Assembly: GCA_003153315.1 (NCBI GenBank)
Contig: PLYA01000084.1
Span: 1 to 41,787 of the forward strand
Origin: Bacteroidota bacterium
GTDB lineage: Bacteria; Bacteroidota; Bacteroidia; B-17B0; Aurantibacillaceae
DNA: 41,787 nt
Reading direction: 5' to 3'
Part shown: piece by piece, positions 16,676 to 25,361 of the stretch
Layout of the letters: every line of letters begins with the position of its first letter
How positions within the stretch are numbered: the stretch's first letter is position 1
The notes under the pieces: model-generated
The model's database searches: none
What the model was told of the DNA's origin: nothing
What the model saw: the letters and a program-made list of their open reading frames with translations, nothing else
Program-made: the position numbers and the translations under genes

Positions 16676-16909
16676 CTAAGGAGTAACAATCAATTTGCGG
16701 TAAATATCATCATTACCCGCACGCAGGGTTATCCAGATATTAAGCTTGCTGTAAACCATATCTTCCATTTTGCAAAAGAATGCTTCGTGTTTGATAGGAG
16801 TAATTACTATATGTATACCATTCTTTTCTTTAACAGAATTCTTAAGAGATAGGAAAGAATTTGGGAGAAGAATAGTATACTGAGCTTTTAATGGGACATA
16901 ATACCCCAT
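16676..16909 (-). CDS. Small conserved hypothetical protein, 77 aa
   Basis: The C-terminal half (HEAFFCKMEDMVYSKLNIWI followed by TLRAGNDDIYRKL) resembles a motif I associate with many small Bacteroidota proteins, of the form FCKMEyk..k..Gip.rfRlGs.dYV.kLEgk. The N-terminal half contains hydrophobic sequence (YTILLPNSFLSLKNS). Start is ATG 16909 and the stop abuts the lipoprotein start (one base between), so it is the first gene of the transporter unit. The function is unknown, and the family match is from memory only. Confidence 0.6.
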   Translation of the reverse strand: MGYYVPLKAQYTILLPNSFLSLKNSVKEKNGIHIVITPIKHEAFFCKMEDMVYSKLNIWITLRAGNDDIYRKLIVTP

Positions 16910-16983
16910 TAAAAATAAAATAACAAGACTATATGTATAAACTAATTTAATGCAGTAAAGATAAAGCTTTGTACGGATATTAT

Positions 16984-18846
16984 TTATCCTACTAATTCCA
17001 CTTCAGTATCTTTTTCTATGCGCAGGTTATCAATGATAAACTCTTGACGTTCTTGGGTGTTTTTACCCATGTAGTAACTCAACATTTCTTGTATAGATGC
17101 GCGTTGGTCTATTAATACAGGCTCTAAGCGGATATCTTTTCCAATGAAATGTTTAAACTCATCGGGAGATATCTCACCCAACCCTTTAAATCGGGTTATC
17201 TCCGGTTTTGGTCCAAGTTTGGCAACAGCTGCTTTGCGCTCTTCATCGCTGTAACAATAAATGGTTTCTTTTTTATTGCGCACACGGAAGAGAGGTGTTT
17301 GCAAGATGAACACATGGTTGTTCTTTACCAAATCAGGGAAGAATTGGAGGAAGAAAGTAAGCAACAACAAACGTATATGCATACCATCCACATCGGCATC
17401 AGTTGCTATTACTACGTTGTTATAACGTAACTCATCAAGTCCGTCTTCAATGTTTAAAGCGGCTTGCAGTAGGTTAAACTCTTCATTCTCATACACCACT
17501 TTTTTACCTAAGCCAAAGCAATTAAGGGGCTTACCTTTTAAACTAAAAACCGCCTGTGTATTAACATCACGGGTTTTGGTAATGGAGCCGCTCGCCGAGT
17601 CTCCCTCACAGATAAATAAGGTGGTTTCTAATCTGCGATTATCTTTATTGTCATCTAAATGCGTGCGGCAATCGCGCAGTTTTTTGTTATGAAGAGATGA
17701 TTTCTTTGCACGCTCTCTGGCTAATTTTTGAATGCCTGAAAGTTCTTTTCTTTCTCTTTCGTTGGCAATAATTTTAGCTTCAATAGCACGTGCTGTTTCC
17801 GGGTTTTTGTGCAGGTAGTTATCTAAGTTTTCTTTGATAAAATCTCCCACGAAAGAACGCATAGATTGTCCGCCCGGTGCAACTTCCTGGGAACCCAATT
17901 TTGTTTTTGTCTGGGATTCAAATACAGGCTCTTGCACTTTTACTGCAATGGCTGCAATAATAGATTTGCGCACATCCGTAGGATCAAAATCTTTTTTAAA
18001 GAACTCGCGGATGGTCTTAACAACTGCTTCTCTAAAAGCGCCCTGATGCGTACCGCCTTGTGTGGTGTATTGCCCATTTACGTAACTATAATATTCTTCC
18101 GAGAAATGCTCGTTGCTATGCGTCATAGCCAATTCAATATCCTCTCCTTTTAAATGAATGATTGGATACAGAATCTCTCCGGTGATGTTTTTTTCTAATA
18201 AATCTTTTAAACCATTTTCTGATTTATACTGATTGCCATTAAAGTGCAGAGTAAGTCCGGTATTTAAGAAAGCATAGTTCCACAACATGCGGTCAATATA
18301 CTCATGCACAAAGTGGTATTTTTTAAAGATGCTATCATCGGGGCGAAACTCTACATAGGTTCCATTGGCTTCAGTAGATTTTTCAAGCTTAGATTCCTTA
18401 ACCAAATTTCCACCACTAAACTCGGCTGTTTTACTTTGCCCGTCTCTATAAGAAGTAACAATAAAAGTACTCGACAAAGCATTAACCGCCTTGGTACCCA
18501 CACCATTTAATCCGATGGACTTTTTAAACGCATCACTATCGTACTTACCGCCTGTGTTGATTTTAGAAACCACATCAATAACCTTTCCTAAGGGAATACC
18601 GCGACCAAAATCTCTGATAGACACTACGCCCTCTTTTACCTGCACGTTTACACGCTTGCCTGCACCCATCATAAACTCATCAATAGAGTTATCCAGCGTT
18701 TCTTTCATCAACACATAAATACCATCATCAAACGCAGAGCCATCGCCCAGCTTACCGATGTACATACCGGGGCGCATGCGGATATGCTCTTTCCAGTCGA
18801 GTGACTTTATACTATCTTCGTTATAATTGCCAACTTCTTTTGCCAT
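16984..18846 (-). CDS. parE: DNA topoisomerase IV subunit B
   Basis: This is the ATPase/TOPRIM subunit of the enzyme that decatenates replicated chromosomes. Its 620 aa match Bacteroidota ParE. The GHKL ATPase has [13 protein letters not shown] (Mg/ATP-binding Asn) and GRGIPLGK, with [14 protein letters not shown] in the ATP lid. TOPRIM shows [12 protein letters not shown] and the [10 protein letters not shown] aspartates, followed by [16 protein letters not shown]. The N-terminal [20 protein letters not shown] distinguishes ParE from GyrB in this phylum, where GyrB has an EAVRKRPAMYIG-type start. It is 6 bases downstream of ychF, so the two are an operon. Confidence 0.95.
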   Translation of the reverse strand: MAKEVGNYNEDSIKSLDWKEHIRMRPGMYIGKLGDGSAFDDGIYVLMKETLDNSIDEFMMGAGKRVNVQVKEGVVSIRDFGRGIPLGKVIDVVSKINTGGKYDSDAFKKSIGLNGVGTKAVNALSSTFIVTSYRDGQSKTAEFSGGNLVKESKLEKSTEANGTYVEFRPDDSIFKKYHFVHEYIDRMLWNYAFLNTGLTLHFNGNQYKSENGLKDLLEKNITGEILYPIIHLKGEDIELAMTHSNEHFSEEYYSYVNGQYTTQGGTHQGAFREAVVKTIREFFKKDFDPTDVRKSIIAAIAVKVQEPVFESQTKTKLGSQEVAPGGQSMRSFVGDFIKENLDNYLHKNPETARAIEAKIIANERERKELSGIQKLARERAKKSSLHNKKLRDCRTHLDDNKDNRRLETTLFICEGDSASGSITKTRDVNTQAVFSLKGKPLNCFGLGKKVVYENEEFNLLQAALNIEDGLDELRYNNVVIATDADVDGMHIRLLLLTFFLQFFPDLVKNNHVFILQTPLFRVRNKKETIYCYSDEERKAAVAKLGPKPEITRFKGLGEISPDEFKHFIGKDIRLEPVLIDQRASIQEMLSYYMGKNTQERQEFIIDNLRIEKDTEVELVG

Positions 18847-18852
18847 TATCTT

Positions 18853-19953
18853 TTATACGTTAAATCTAAAATTCATAATATCTCCGTCTGCCACGGTGTA
18901 TTCTTTACCTTCTATACGCAACTTACCAACTTCTTTGCAGGCAACTTCAGAACCAAGCGTGGTAAAATCATTATACGCCATTACCTCTGCTTTAATAAAC
19001 CCTTTTTCAAAATCGGTATGTATAACGCCTGCTGCCTGTGGGGCTTTCCAGCCTTTATCAATAGTCCAGGCGCGCACTTCTTTTACGCCCACGGTAAAGT
19101 AGGTTTGCAGGTTCAGTAATTTATACGCTGCTTTTATCAATTTATTTACACCCGGTTCATCCAGACCCATCTCGGCAAGAAACATTTGCTTCTCTTCAAA
19201 GGTTTCTAAAGCGGCAATTTCACTTTCCATTTGTGCGGTAATAACCAGTATCTCGGCATTCTCTCCTTTCACAGCTTCTTTCACCTCCTCTACAAAATGA
19301 TTGCCTGTTTTTGCCGAAGCTTCATCTACATTGCACACATACATCACAGGCTTAATGGTAAGCAAATGCAAATCGGCAATGTATTCCAGTTCTTTTTCAT
19401 CTAAGTTAGCAGCACGGGCAGATTGCCCACTTTCTAAGGTTTCTTTTACTTTAGCAAGCACATTATAGGTTTTTACCGCTTCTTTATCGGTACCTGTTTT
19501 TGCCTGACGCTCAAACTTTTTTTGTTTAATTTCTACACTCTCCAAATCTTTCAGCTGAAGCTCGGTATCAATAATTTCTTTATCGCGCACGGGGTTTACA
19601 GAACCATCCACGTGCACCACGTTAGGGTCTTCAAAACAACGAAGCACATGCAGTATAGCATTACACTCGCGTATGTTGCCCAAAAACTTATTGCCCAAAC
19701 CCTCGCCTTTGCTGGCACCTTTTACCAAACCAGCTATATCTACAATCTCTACCGTGGTGGGCACAATGTTTTGCGGGTTTACCATAGATGCCAGTTTGTT
19801 TAAACGCTCGTCGGGCACGGTAATGGTGCCCACGTTAGGGTCTATCGTACAAAACGGAAAGTTAGCTGCCTGTGCTTTGGCATTACTTAAACAATTAAAA
19901 AGAGTTGATTTGCCCACATTGGGTAATCCTACAATGCCACACTTTAAAGCCAT
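18853..19953 (-). CDS. ychF: Redox-regulated ribosome-binding ATPase YchF (Obg family)
   Basis: This cytoplasmic P-loop protein binds the ribosome and prefers ATP over GTP. At 366 aa it has the normal length. Walker A is GLPNVGKSTLFN at residues 8-19, switch regions are FPFCTIDPNVG and VDIAGLVKGASKGEGLGNKF, and the changed specificity motif is YVCNVDE where GTPases have NKxD. The helical insertion (about 110-205) and C-terminal TGS-like domain with GVKEVRAWTIDKGWKAPQAA and GDIMNFRFNV are complete. It is the first gene of the ychF-parE operon. Confidence 0.97.
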   Translation of the reverse strand: MALKCGIVGLPNVGKSTLFNCLSNAKAQAANFPFCTIDPNVGTITVPDERLNKLASMVNPQNIVPTTVEIVDIAGLVKGASKGEGLGNKFLGNIRECNAILHVLRCFEDPNVVHVDGSVNPVRDKEIIDTELQLKDLESVEIKQKKFERQAKTGTDKEAVKTYNVLAKVKETLESGQSARAANLDEKELEYIADLHLLTIKPVMYVCNVDEASAKTGNHFVEEVKEAVKGENAEILVITAQMESEIAALETFEEKQMFLAEMGLDEPGVNKLIKAAYKLLNLQTYFTVGVKEVRAWTIDKGWKAPQAAGVIHTDFEKGFIKAEVMAYNDFTTLGSEVACKEVGKLRIEGKEYTVADGDIMNFRFNV

Positions 19954-20039
19954 ACCGGTATCTTAAAATTTTGCGCAAATTTAAGCTAAAACTGCGGTTT
20001 TAGACGGGGATTTATTAACAGAGAGGCTGTATTTATTAC

Positions 20040-20115
20040 GTCGTACTGAGCGAAGTCGAAGTAGGGGGCGTTCCGCTTGTTTACAAGCGGCGGGCTTTAT
20101 GCGCTGCACGGCAGC
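20040..20115. repeat. REP-type sequence plus two short palindromes
   Basis: gtcgtactgagcgaagtcga at 20040-20059 is the dispersed cgtactgagcgaagtcgaag-type extragenic repeat common in Bacteroidota (general knowledge). It is followed by the palindrome ccgcttgtttacaagcgg (20073-20090) and gctgcacggcagc (20103-20115). The cluster could form hairpins in RNA. It lies between ychF and the HEPN-like gene. Confidence 0.6.
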
Positions 20116-20131
20116 TTGTTGCAATCAACAA

Positions 20132-20593
20132 CTATTGATAATGCTTACAAACTAATTCGATTGAATAATAAAGGCGTGCTCTATTAAATGTAAACCATTC
20201 TTCAGTCAGAAATTGATTAAAGACAACTTTTACTTTTCCATTAATCGGTTTGCTAAATTTGATTAATTGTAACTCAGTCTCAGGATTTTGTGCCGATATT
20301 CGTCCATGAGCTAAAGCATCACGGATTTCAACTAAGCTATAATCTAACTCTTCTTGTTTTTTGGCTCTCATTATAGCATTAAATTTATTAATCAATTGCC
20401 CTAGAGAATCATAATTTGTTATTTCATTTTCTGGTAATTCAGTGTCAACTGGATATGTATAGAAACTTACGCCATATGGAGTACCGATAGATTTAGAAGA
20501 ATTTTTTTGCAAATAATTCCTTAGCATAAATTCTAGAGAATGAAAGTTAACTATTAACTTTCCTAGATTGTTGGTATGTTCCTCTAATGTCAT
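20132..20593 (-). CDS. Putative HEPN-like domain protein
   Basis: This 153-aa cytoplasmic protein is not assignable by name. The N-terminal helix LGKLIVNFHSLEFMLRNYLQ and the helix VEIRDALAHGRIS carry Arg91 and His96 spaced as the RxxxxH motif of HEPN domains, where it is the RNase active site (established for many toxin and defence HEPNs). The preceding acidic helix (SLGQLINKFNAIMRAKK) and the C-terminal beta-like part do not point to a specific subfamily. It stands alone in a repeat-rich interval without a nucleotidyltransferase antitoxin next to it. The assignment rests on one motif plus predicted helices, so it is tentative. Confidence 0.5.
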   Translation of the reverse strand: MTLEEHTNNLGKLIVNFHSLEFMLRNYLQKNSSKSIGTPYGVSFYTYPVDTELPENEITNYDSLGQLINKFNAIMRAKKQEELDYSLVEIRDALAHGRISAQNPETELQLIKFSKPINGKVKVVFNQFLTEEWFTFNRARLYYSIELVCKHYQ

Positions 20594-20845
20594 AATTATC
20601 TTATTTGCCCTTTCATCCCCCTAAAACTACAAAATAAATCCATTGCAGCTTTCGACGAATTTCTATCAAACTTCAGAATCTGCTCTTCTGTTTTACCGTT
20701 TTTTTGTTAAAAACGACCGTTAAAAAAGTTTAGGCAAAATAATGCCCAAAAAATGACACCTTTTTCTGTTTTCTACGTATAAACTAGTAATAAGGGTTCT
20801 TTGAAATGACTTGGAGATTAAAACAACGGTTTTGTAAAGTCAACT
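20594..20845. other. Intergenic region with conserved upstream element
   Basis: No gene is evident. ttgttaaaaacgacc at 20704-20718, followed by gttaaaaaagttta, is the same element as at 6181 and 33630. Downstream, acctttttctgttttc (20758-20773) also has a counterpart at 33591-33603. These shared blocks precede the 21-bp array and the frameshifted family gene. Confidence 0.5.
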
Positions 20846-21055
20846 GAACTCAGTGCAAGTTTATCTGAAGTCAAAACAAATCTATCTGACATCAAACTAA
20901 ACTTAACTGATATCAAACTAAATTGATATGAAGTCAAACAAAACACAACTGAAGTCAAACTAAATTGATTTGAGCTCAAACTAAATCTATCTGAAGTCAA
21001 ATTAAACAGCACTGAAGTCAGATGAAAGAGAAATGAAGGCAAACTAAACGAGATT
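20846..21055. repeat. 21-bp tandem array, 10 units
   Basis: Ten units start at 20846, 20867, 20888 and so on to 21035, with an exact 21-base step and no insertion or deletion. The core is gaagtcaaactaaa. First positions (ga) and the tcaaac block are the most conserved, and the 3' third varies (tctatct, cttaact, ttgattt). On the minus strand it reads as a 7-residue repeat (FSLTSDR-like) without stops, but with no credible start signal. It ends 23 bases before the ATG at 21079. Confidence 0.95.
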
Positions 21056-21078
21056 ATTAACCAATAAAAATAAATAAA

Positions 21079-21809
21079 ATGAAAACAAAAAAGAAAAGAC
21101 CGGATTGGATTCCGGCACAGTTACTAAGGTTCTTCCTATGGCAAGCAACCTTTTGACAGAGATACAAGACTCTGTAATAGGACCATTAATAGGTATACCT
21201 ACGGGTACGGGTAGTAAAATGGCGGCATTGCTAAGCTTGCAATCGGTATACGTGGCGGCTTATAATAATGCGCCACCGCATACACACCCAGGCAAGGCGT
21301 TGATTACAGCGCGCAACAAAGCAACTAAGTTGTTTAAAAGCAGCATCCGTAGTATTACGGCGCAATACATCCGCCATAACGATGCGCTTACTGATTTGCA
21401 AAAAGAACAAATTGGCTTGCTTATTACCGTAACTACCGGCACCGGTGCACACACTACCCAAACATCTATAGTAGAGCGTACCGCCCCTGAGTATCCATCT
21501 ATAGAAGCAAAATCAAACTCGGTAGGTACCGTTACGTTTACTTTTAAGGAGTTGGGCAATCCACAATCGCGCGGCATACCTGCGGGCATGCACCATATTT
21601 TAATACAATATATTATTACGGCTGCCAATGCCGCTACGCCTACCGGCGAGGATGTGTGCAACAAACACTTGGAAGCACAAAAATCACCCTTCACAAAAGA
21701 TGTAAGCAGAGAAACATCGGGACAAAAACTATGGGGCTTTGCTGCCTGGGTAGATACCCGCGGGGTAATACACACCTGGAGCCCGGTGTTTAGTTATATT
21801 ATAACCTGA
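21079..21809 (+). pseudogene. Accessory protein of a repeat-associated family, frameshifted near the 5' end
   Basis: ATG 21079 starts MKTKKKRPDWIPAQLLRFFL followed by WQATF, then stops at TGA 21154-21156. One base out of frame, the sequence continues as LTEIQDSVIGPLIGIPTGTG and runs 218 codons to 21809. One extra T in the TTTT run at 21151-21154 would join the two parts into a protein of about 243 aa. I recall hypothetical proteins of about 220 aa in Bacteroidota and some spirochaetes with the same plan: a basic leader with an R/K-x-[DY]-[WY]-[IV]-P motif, an all-helical middle (AYNNAPPHTHPGKALITARN, FKSSIRSITAQYIRHND), then a beta C-terminus ending in a GxxGPWS-like stretch (here VIHTWSPVFSYII). 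Function is unknown. Alternative TTG starts within the second frame are possible. Confidence 0.72.
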
Positions 21810-21841
21810 TTAGCGGTGCCTGTCCGCTGTTGTGGCAAAAG

Positions 21842-21880
21842 TCCCTCGCTTTTGGTTTATAGGCGGGGGATTTTTGTTTT
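21842..21880 (+). terminator. Intrinsic terminator before the AsmA gene
   Basis: tccctcgc pairs with gcggggga (one G-T pair) around a 13-base loop, followed by tttttgtttt. It lies 33 bases after the stop of the frameshifted gene. Confidence 0.75.
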
Positions 21881-21904
21881 ATATTTGCCCACTCGAAAAA
21901 AAAC

Positions 21905-24613
21905 ATGGGTAAAATCATCAAGAAAACATTCAAAATCCTACTCATAACCATATTGGTTTTATTACTGGCAGCAGTTAGTGTTCCATTTTTGTTTAAGAGT
22001 AAAATAAAAGCATTGTTGCTTACCGAAATTGATAAAAACATAAATGCCAAAGTAGATTTCTCCGAACTTAGTTTTTCTTCCATCAAAAAATTTCCGCGTT
22101 TAACTATTTCTTTGCACGAGCCTACCATTACCGGTATTGGCGAGTTTGCCGGAGACACCCTGATTGATGCAAAAGAAATAAGCGTATCGCTAAACGTATA
22201 TAAATTAATGCGCGGACAAGGCATAGAAATAAAGGGCATTGATTTGGAAGAACCTTTAATTTATGCGCGCGTGCTTAAAAACGGACATGCTAATTATAAC
22301 ATTGTAAAAACAGATACTACCACTGATACAACAGGCACTAAAAAACCTAATAAAAGTTTTGAAATAGCTATTGATAAATGGTCTATAAACAACGGACGTA
22401 TTGTGTACGATGATAAGTTGCAAAAAACCTACATAGAAGTGGGGGGCTTATATCACAGTGGTTCCGGCGATTTTAAGCAAGAAATTTCTGATTTGGATAT
22501 TACCACCAAGGTAAATGACTTAACCGTTGAGTATAATGGCGTTCGCTACTTTACCAAAAAACTTTTTGCCGCCGATTTGCAAATGGAAATGAATTTAAAA
22601 GACAAGAAATTTATTTTTAAAGACCACAACTTTCAGCTAGGTGAGTTTAAGTTTGGCTTTGCCGGTTTCTTTAAACTATTGGATAATGGCTACGACCTTG
22701 ATATAAGATTTGTAGTGAAAGAAACTACGTTTAAGAATTTACTCTCTTTATTGCCCGGCATCTATCAAAAAGATTTGGCGGGTATTCAAACCAAAGGAGA
22801 TTTCTCTTGCAATGGTTTTATAAAAGGTGTGTATGATGTAAAGGATAATAAAGTTCCTGCGTTTCATATAGATTTAAAAGTAAAAGATGCCCTGTTTAAA
22901 TACAGTCATTTGCCCAAAGCCTTAGAAAGAATAAACTTTGATTTGGTTGCCGATAACCCCGATGGAAACCCAGAGCATAGCACGTATAACTTAAAAACCT
23001 TTCATATTGAAATTAATAAAGAACCCATACATGGCAGTCTTTGTATTAAAGGAAAGAAACACATGTATGTTACTGCCGACATTAAACTAAAAGCTGATTT
23101 AGCCGAAATAGAAAAAATATATCCTATAGATGGCTTGGTTTTAAAAGGTATATTAACTTCTGAAATTAAAGTAAATGGCAGGTATAGCGAATCGCTTAAA
23201 TTGTTCCCAAAAGTGGATGCCTTTTTTACTTTAGAGAAAGGTTATGTAAAATCTAAACAATCTCCTCTTGATATGGATAGTATTCAACTGAATGCGGAAG
23301 TAACCAACACCACCGGACAAATTGCCGATACACGTGTGAGTTTAAACAACCTTACCTTTTTGCTGGATGATGAACCGTTTGTAATGAGCGGTACATTGGC
23401 TGATATGAAAGATTATAACTACAGCATTAAAGCAGACGGGTTAGTTGATTTTGCAAAGCTTACGCAGATATATCCTGTGGCTAATAGCACAGTAAGTGGC
23501 ACCATGGATTTTGATTTAAACGCACAAGGCAACCTTACCGAAATAGAGGCCAAGCAATATACCAAGTTAAACACTACCGGTACATTGGAAGTTAAAAATG
23601 TCTCTTACAAAGAGAAAGATATAGCTTTCCCTATTCATATAGATGATGCGCTGTTTACATTCTCTCCCGATAAAATCGTGCTGAGCAGGTTTCAGGCAGA
23701 GTTTGGTAAAAGTAACGTAACCCTTAGCGGACATCTCTATAACTATATTCCTTATATCATCAGAAATGATGCGCCCATCAAAGGAGACCTTACTTTGAAT
23801 TGTGATACCATGGATTTGAATGAGTGGTTCCCAAGTACAGCCTCCAACACTACCACTACTACGGCAAGTACAAGCACAGCGCAAGTGGTGGTTATACCCA
23901 GTAATATAGGTTTCACTTTCGATTCGGATATTAAAATGGTAAAATTCGGACAGATGGATATTGCCAATCTGGATGGAGAAATAAAAATACAAAATGGTAT
24001 TTTAACCTTAAACGAAACCGGCTTTAATGCCCTCGATTCTAAAATGAGTATAGATGGTGATTACAGCACCAGAGATGCTAAGCACCCAACCTTTGATATG
24101 GATGTAAACATTCAGAAACTGGATTTTGTTAAAGCTTATAAAACCTTCGTTGACCCTAAAGGAACCTGTCCGGCAGAAGGTAATTTTTCTACCAAGTATA
24201 GTATTAAAGGAGAAGTAACTCCCTCCTTCTCTCCCATTTATTCTACGCTTAACGGAAACGGAAAAATTGTTATAGACAGCGTTTCCGTTAAAGGAATGAA
24301 GTTAATGAACCATATTAAAAATGTTTCTAAGAAAGAGGAATTTAAAGACCCCCAACTGGCAGATGTTACCATAACTACCGAAATTAAAAACGGAAGATTT
24401 CTTATTTACCCTTTTACTTTTAAAGTGAGTAAATTCTTAACGGAGGTAGAAGGCTCTCAGGGTCTAGAAGATGAAACGATAGATTATTTGATAAAACTAT
24501 CAGTACTTCCGTTTAGCGGAATAAAAATTCCTATGACTATCAAAGGCACTTCTGATAAACCCATTATAAAAATGGGTAAAGGTTTTGATAATTCAGACTT
24601 TGATAAGCTTTAG
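21905..24613 (+). CDS. AsmA family protein
   Basis: This large envelope protein of 902 aa is anchored by one N-terminal helix (FKILLITILVLLLAAVSVPF, residues 9-28) with most of its mass in the periplasm. The family (AsmA/TamB-like repeating beta-groove proteins) is implicated in lipid transport and outer-membrane homeostasis. The N-terminal domain has VDFSELSFSSIKKFPRLTIS and LNVYKLMRGQGIEIKGIDLE. The C-terminal AsmA-like domain (about 700-890) has NGNGKIVIDSVSVKGMKLMN and GIKIPMTIKGTSDKPIIKMG. Repeated beta segments fill the middle, with a Thr-rich linker near 640-660. A TATATTTG -7 box at 21880-21887 suggests its own transcript with a leader of about 14 bases. Confidence 0.88.
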   Translation: MGKIIKKTFKILLITILVLLLAAVSVPFLFKSKIKALLLTEIDKNINAKVDFSELSFSSIKKFPRLTISLHEPTITGIGEFAGDTLIDAKEISVSLNVYKLMRGQGIEIKGIDLEEPLIYARVLKNGHANYNIVKTDTTTDTTGTKKPNKSFEIAIDKWSINNGRIVYDDKLQKTYIEVGGLYHSGSGDFKQEISDLDITTKVNDLTVEYNGVRYFTKKLFAADLQMEMNLKDKKFIFKDHNFQLGEFKFGFAGFFKLLDNGYDLDIRFVVKETTFKNLLSLLPGIYQKDLAGIQTKGDFSCNGFIKGVYDVKDNKVPAFHIDLKVKDALFKYSHLPKALERINFDLVADNPDGNPEHSTYNLKTFHIEINKEPIHGSLCIKGKKHMYVTADIKLKADLAEIEKIYPIDGLVLKGILTSEIKVNGRYSESLKLFPKVDAFFTLEKGYVKSKQSPLDMDSIQLNAEVTNTTGQIADTRVSLNNLTFLLDDEPFVMSGTLADMKDYNYSIKADGLVDFAKLTQIYPVANSTVSGTMDFDLNAQGNLTEIEAKQYTKLNTTGTLEVKNVSYKEKDIAFPIHIDDALFTFSPDKIVLSRFQAEFGKSNVTLSGHLYNYIPYIIRNDAPIKGDLTLNCDTMDLNEWFPSTASNTTTTTASTSTAQVVVIPSNIGFTFDSDIKMVKFGQMDIANLDGEIKIQNGILTLNETGFNALDSKMSIDGDYSTRDAKHPTFDMDVNIQKLDFVKAYKTFVDPKGTCPAEGNFSTKYSIKGEVTPSFSPIYSTLNGNGKIVIDSVSVKGMKLMNHIKNVSKKEEFKDPQLADVTITTEIKNGRFLIYPFTFKVSKFLTEVEGSQGLEDETIDYLIKLSVLPFSGIKIPMTIKGTSDKPIIKMGKGFDNSDFDKL

Positions 24614-24804
24614 ATAATAATTGTCAGGTGTTCCGTCAAATTAGGGCTGTAGGTTTTATATGTTACATAACAACATCCTATAATCGATAACCCCCTATAC
24701 TAATTATCTGTTTACAATTATTTATTTCCGGATTACCTTTTAAGACTTTGATGTTACGTTTCAAAATTTAATTGGAGTAATCTGCAACATTCTAATAAAC
24801 TTAG

Positions 24805-24812
24805 TATCTTTG
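24805..24812 (+). promoter_or_regulatory. -7 box of ndk
   Basis: TATCTTTG, the Bacteroidota -7 consensus, lies 18 bases before the ndk ATG. I see no convincing -33 partner at standard spacing. Confidence 0.55.
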
Positions 24813-24830
24813 CCGCCCAAAAACAAGAAG

Positions 24831-25250
24831 ATGGCGACAAATATAACCTTTACCATGATTAAGCCCGATGCGGTTGAAGCCAACAACATAGGGCCTATTT
24901 TGGCAATGATAAACAAAGCAGGCTTTAAAATTAAAGCTATGAAATATCTTAGTTTAAGTAAAGAGCAAGCTGGTAATTTTTACGCAGTGCATAAAGAACG
25001 CCCTTTTTATGGTGAGTTGGTAGATTACATGAGCAGCGGGCCGCTTGTAGCTGTTGTGTTAGAAAAAAACAATGCTGTTGCTGATTTCCGTACTTTAATT
25101 GGCGCTACAGACCCGTCTAAAGCGGCTGATGGAACCATACGAAAACTATTTGCTAAGAGTATTGCTGCAAATGCGGTACACGGTAGTGATAGCGATGAAA
25201 ATGCTGCTATTGAAGCAAATTTTTTCTTTTCGGGCTTAGAGAGACCTTAA
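24831..25250 (+). CDS. ndk: Nucleoside-diphosphate kinase
   Basis: This cytoplasmic enzyme passes phosphate between nucleoside tri- and diphosphates through a phospho-histidine. Its 139 aa are normal length. [17 protein letters not shown] opens the domain, [17 protein letters not shown] is the conserved nucleotide-binding stretch, and [15 protein letters not shown] contains the catalytic His and the serine loop. ATG 24831 gives the standard [12 protein letters not shown] start. A perfect terminator follows, so the gene is monocistronic. Confidence 0.97.
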   Translation: MATNITFTMIKPDAVEANNIGPILAMINKAGFKIKAMKYLSLSKEQAGNFYAVHKERPFYGELVDYMSSGPLVAVVLEKNNAVADFRTLIGATDPSKAADGTIRKLFAKSIAANAVHGSDSDENAAIEANFFFSGLERP

Positions 25251-25274
25251 ACTCTTTAATTAAGCCTAATTTAT

Positions 25275-25306
25275 AAAATCCCTGCACCCACACCTGCAGG
25301 GATTTT
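25275..25306 (+). terminator. Intrinsic terminator after ndk
   Basis: aaaatccctgca and tgcagggatttt form a perfect 12-bp stem with an 8-base loop, and the 3' arm runs into a T tract. Confidence 0.9.
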
Positions 25307-25333
25307 TGTTACCAGCTATTTTAAACTCTTTGC

Positions 25334-25341
25334 TATTTTTG
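25334..25341 (+). promoter_or_regulatory. -7 box of the ferredoxin reductase gene
   Basis: TATTTTTG fits TAnnTTTG and sits 20 bases before ATG 25362. TTTG at 25305-25308 is a possible -33 at slightly long spacing. Confidence 0.45.
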
Positions 25342-25361
25342 CATTCTTTCTAATATAGTAT

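Noticed and set aside
16910..16983. Cobalamin riboswitch ahead of the BtuF-like gene
   Set aside because: The 74-base interval is too short and lacks B12-box-like sequence.
16984..18846. gyrB
   Set aside because: The [18 protein letters not shown] start and 620-aa length fit ParE of this phylum better than GyrB.
20818..21042. Minus-strand FSLTSDR-type heptad frame as a protein gene
   Set aside because: It is explained by the 21-bp array, and the other large array (41554) has stops in each unit, so coding is not the shared property.
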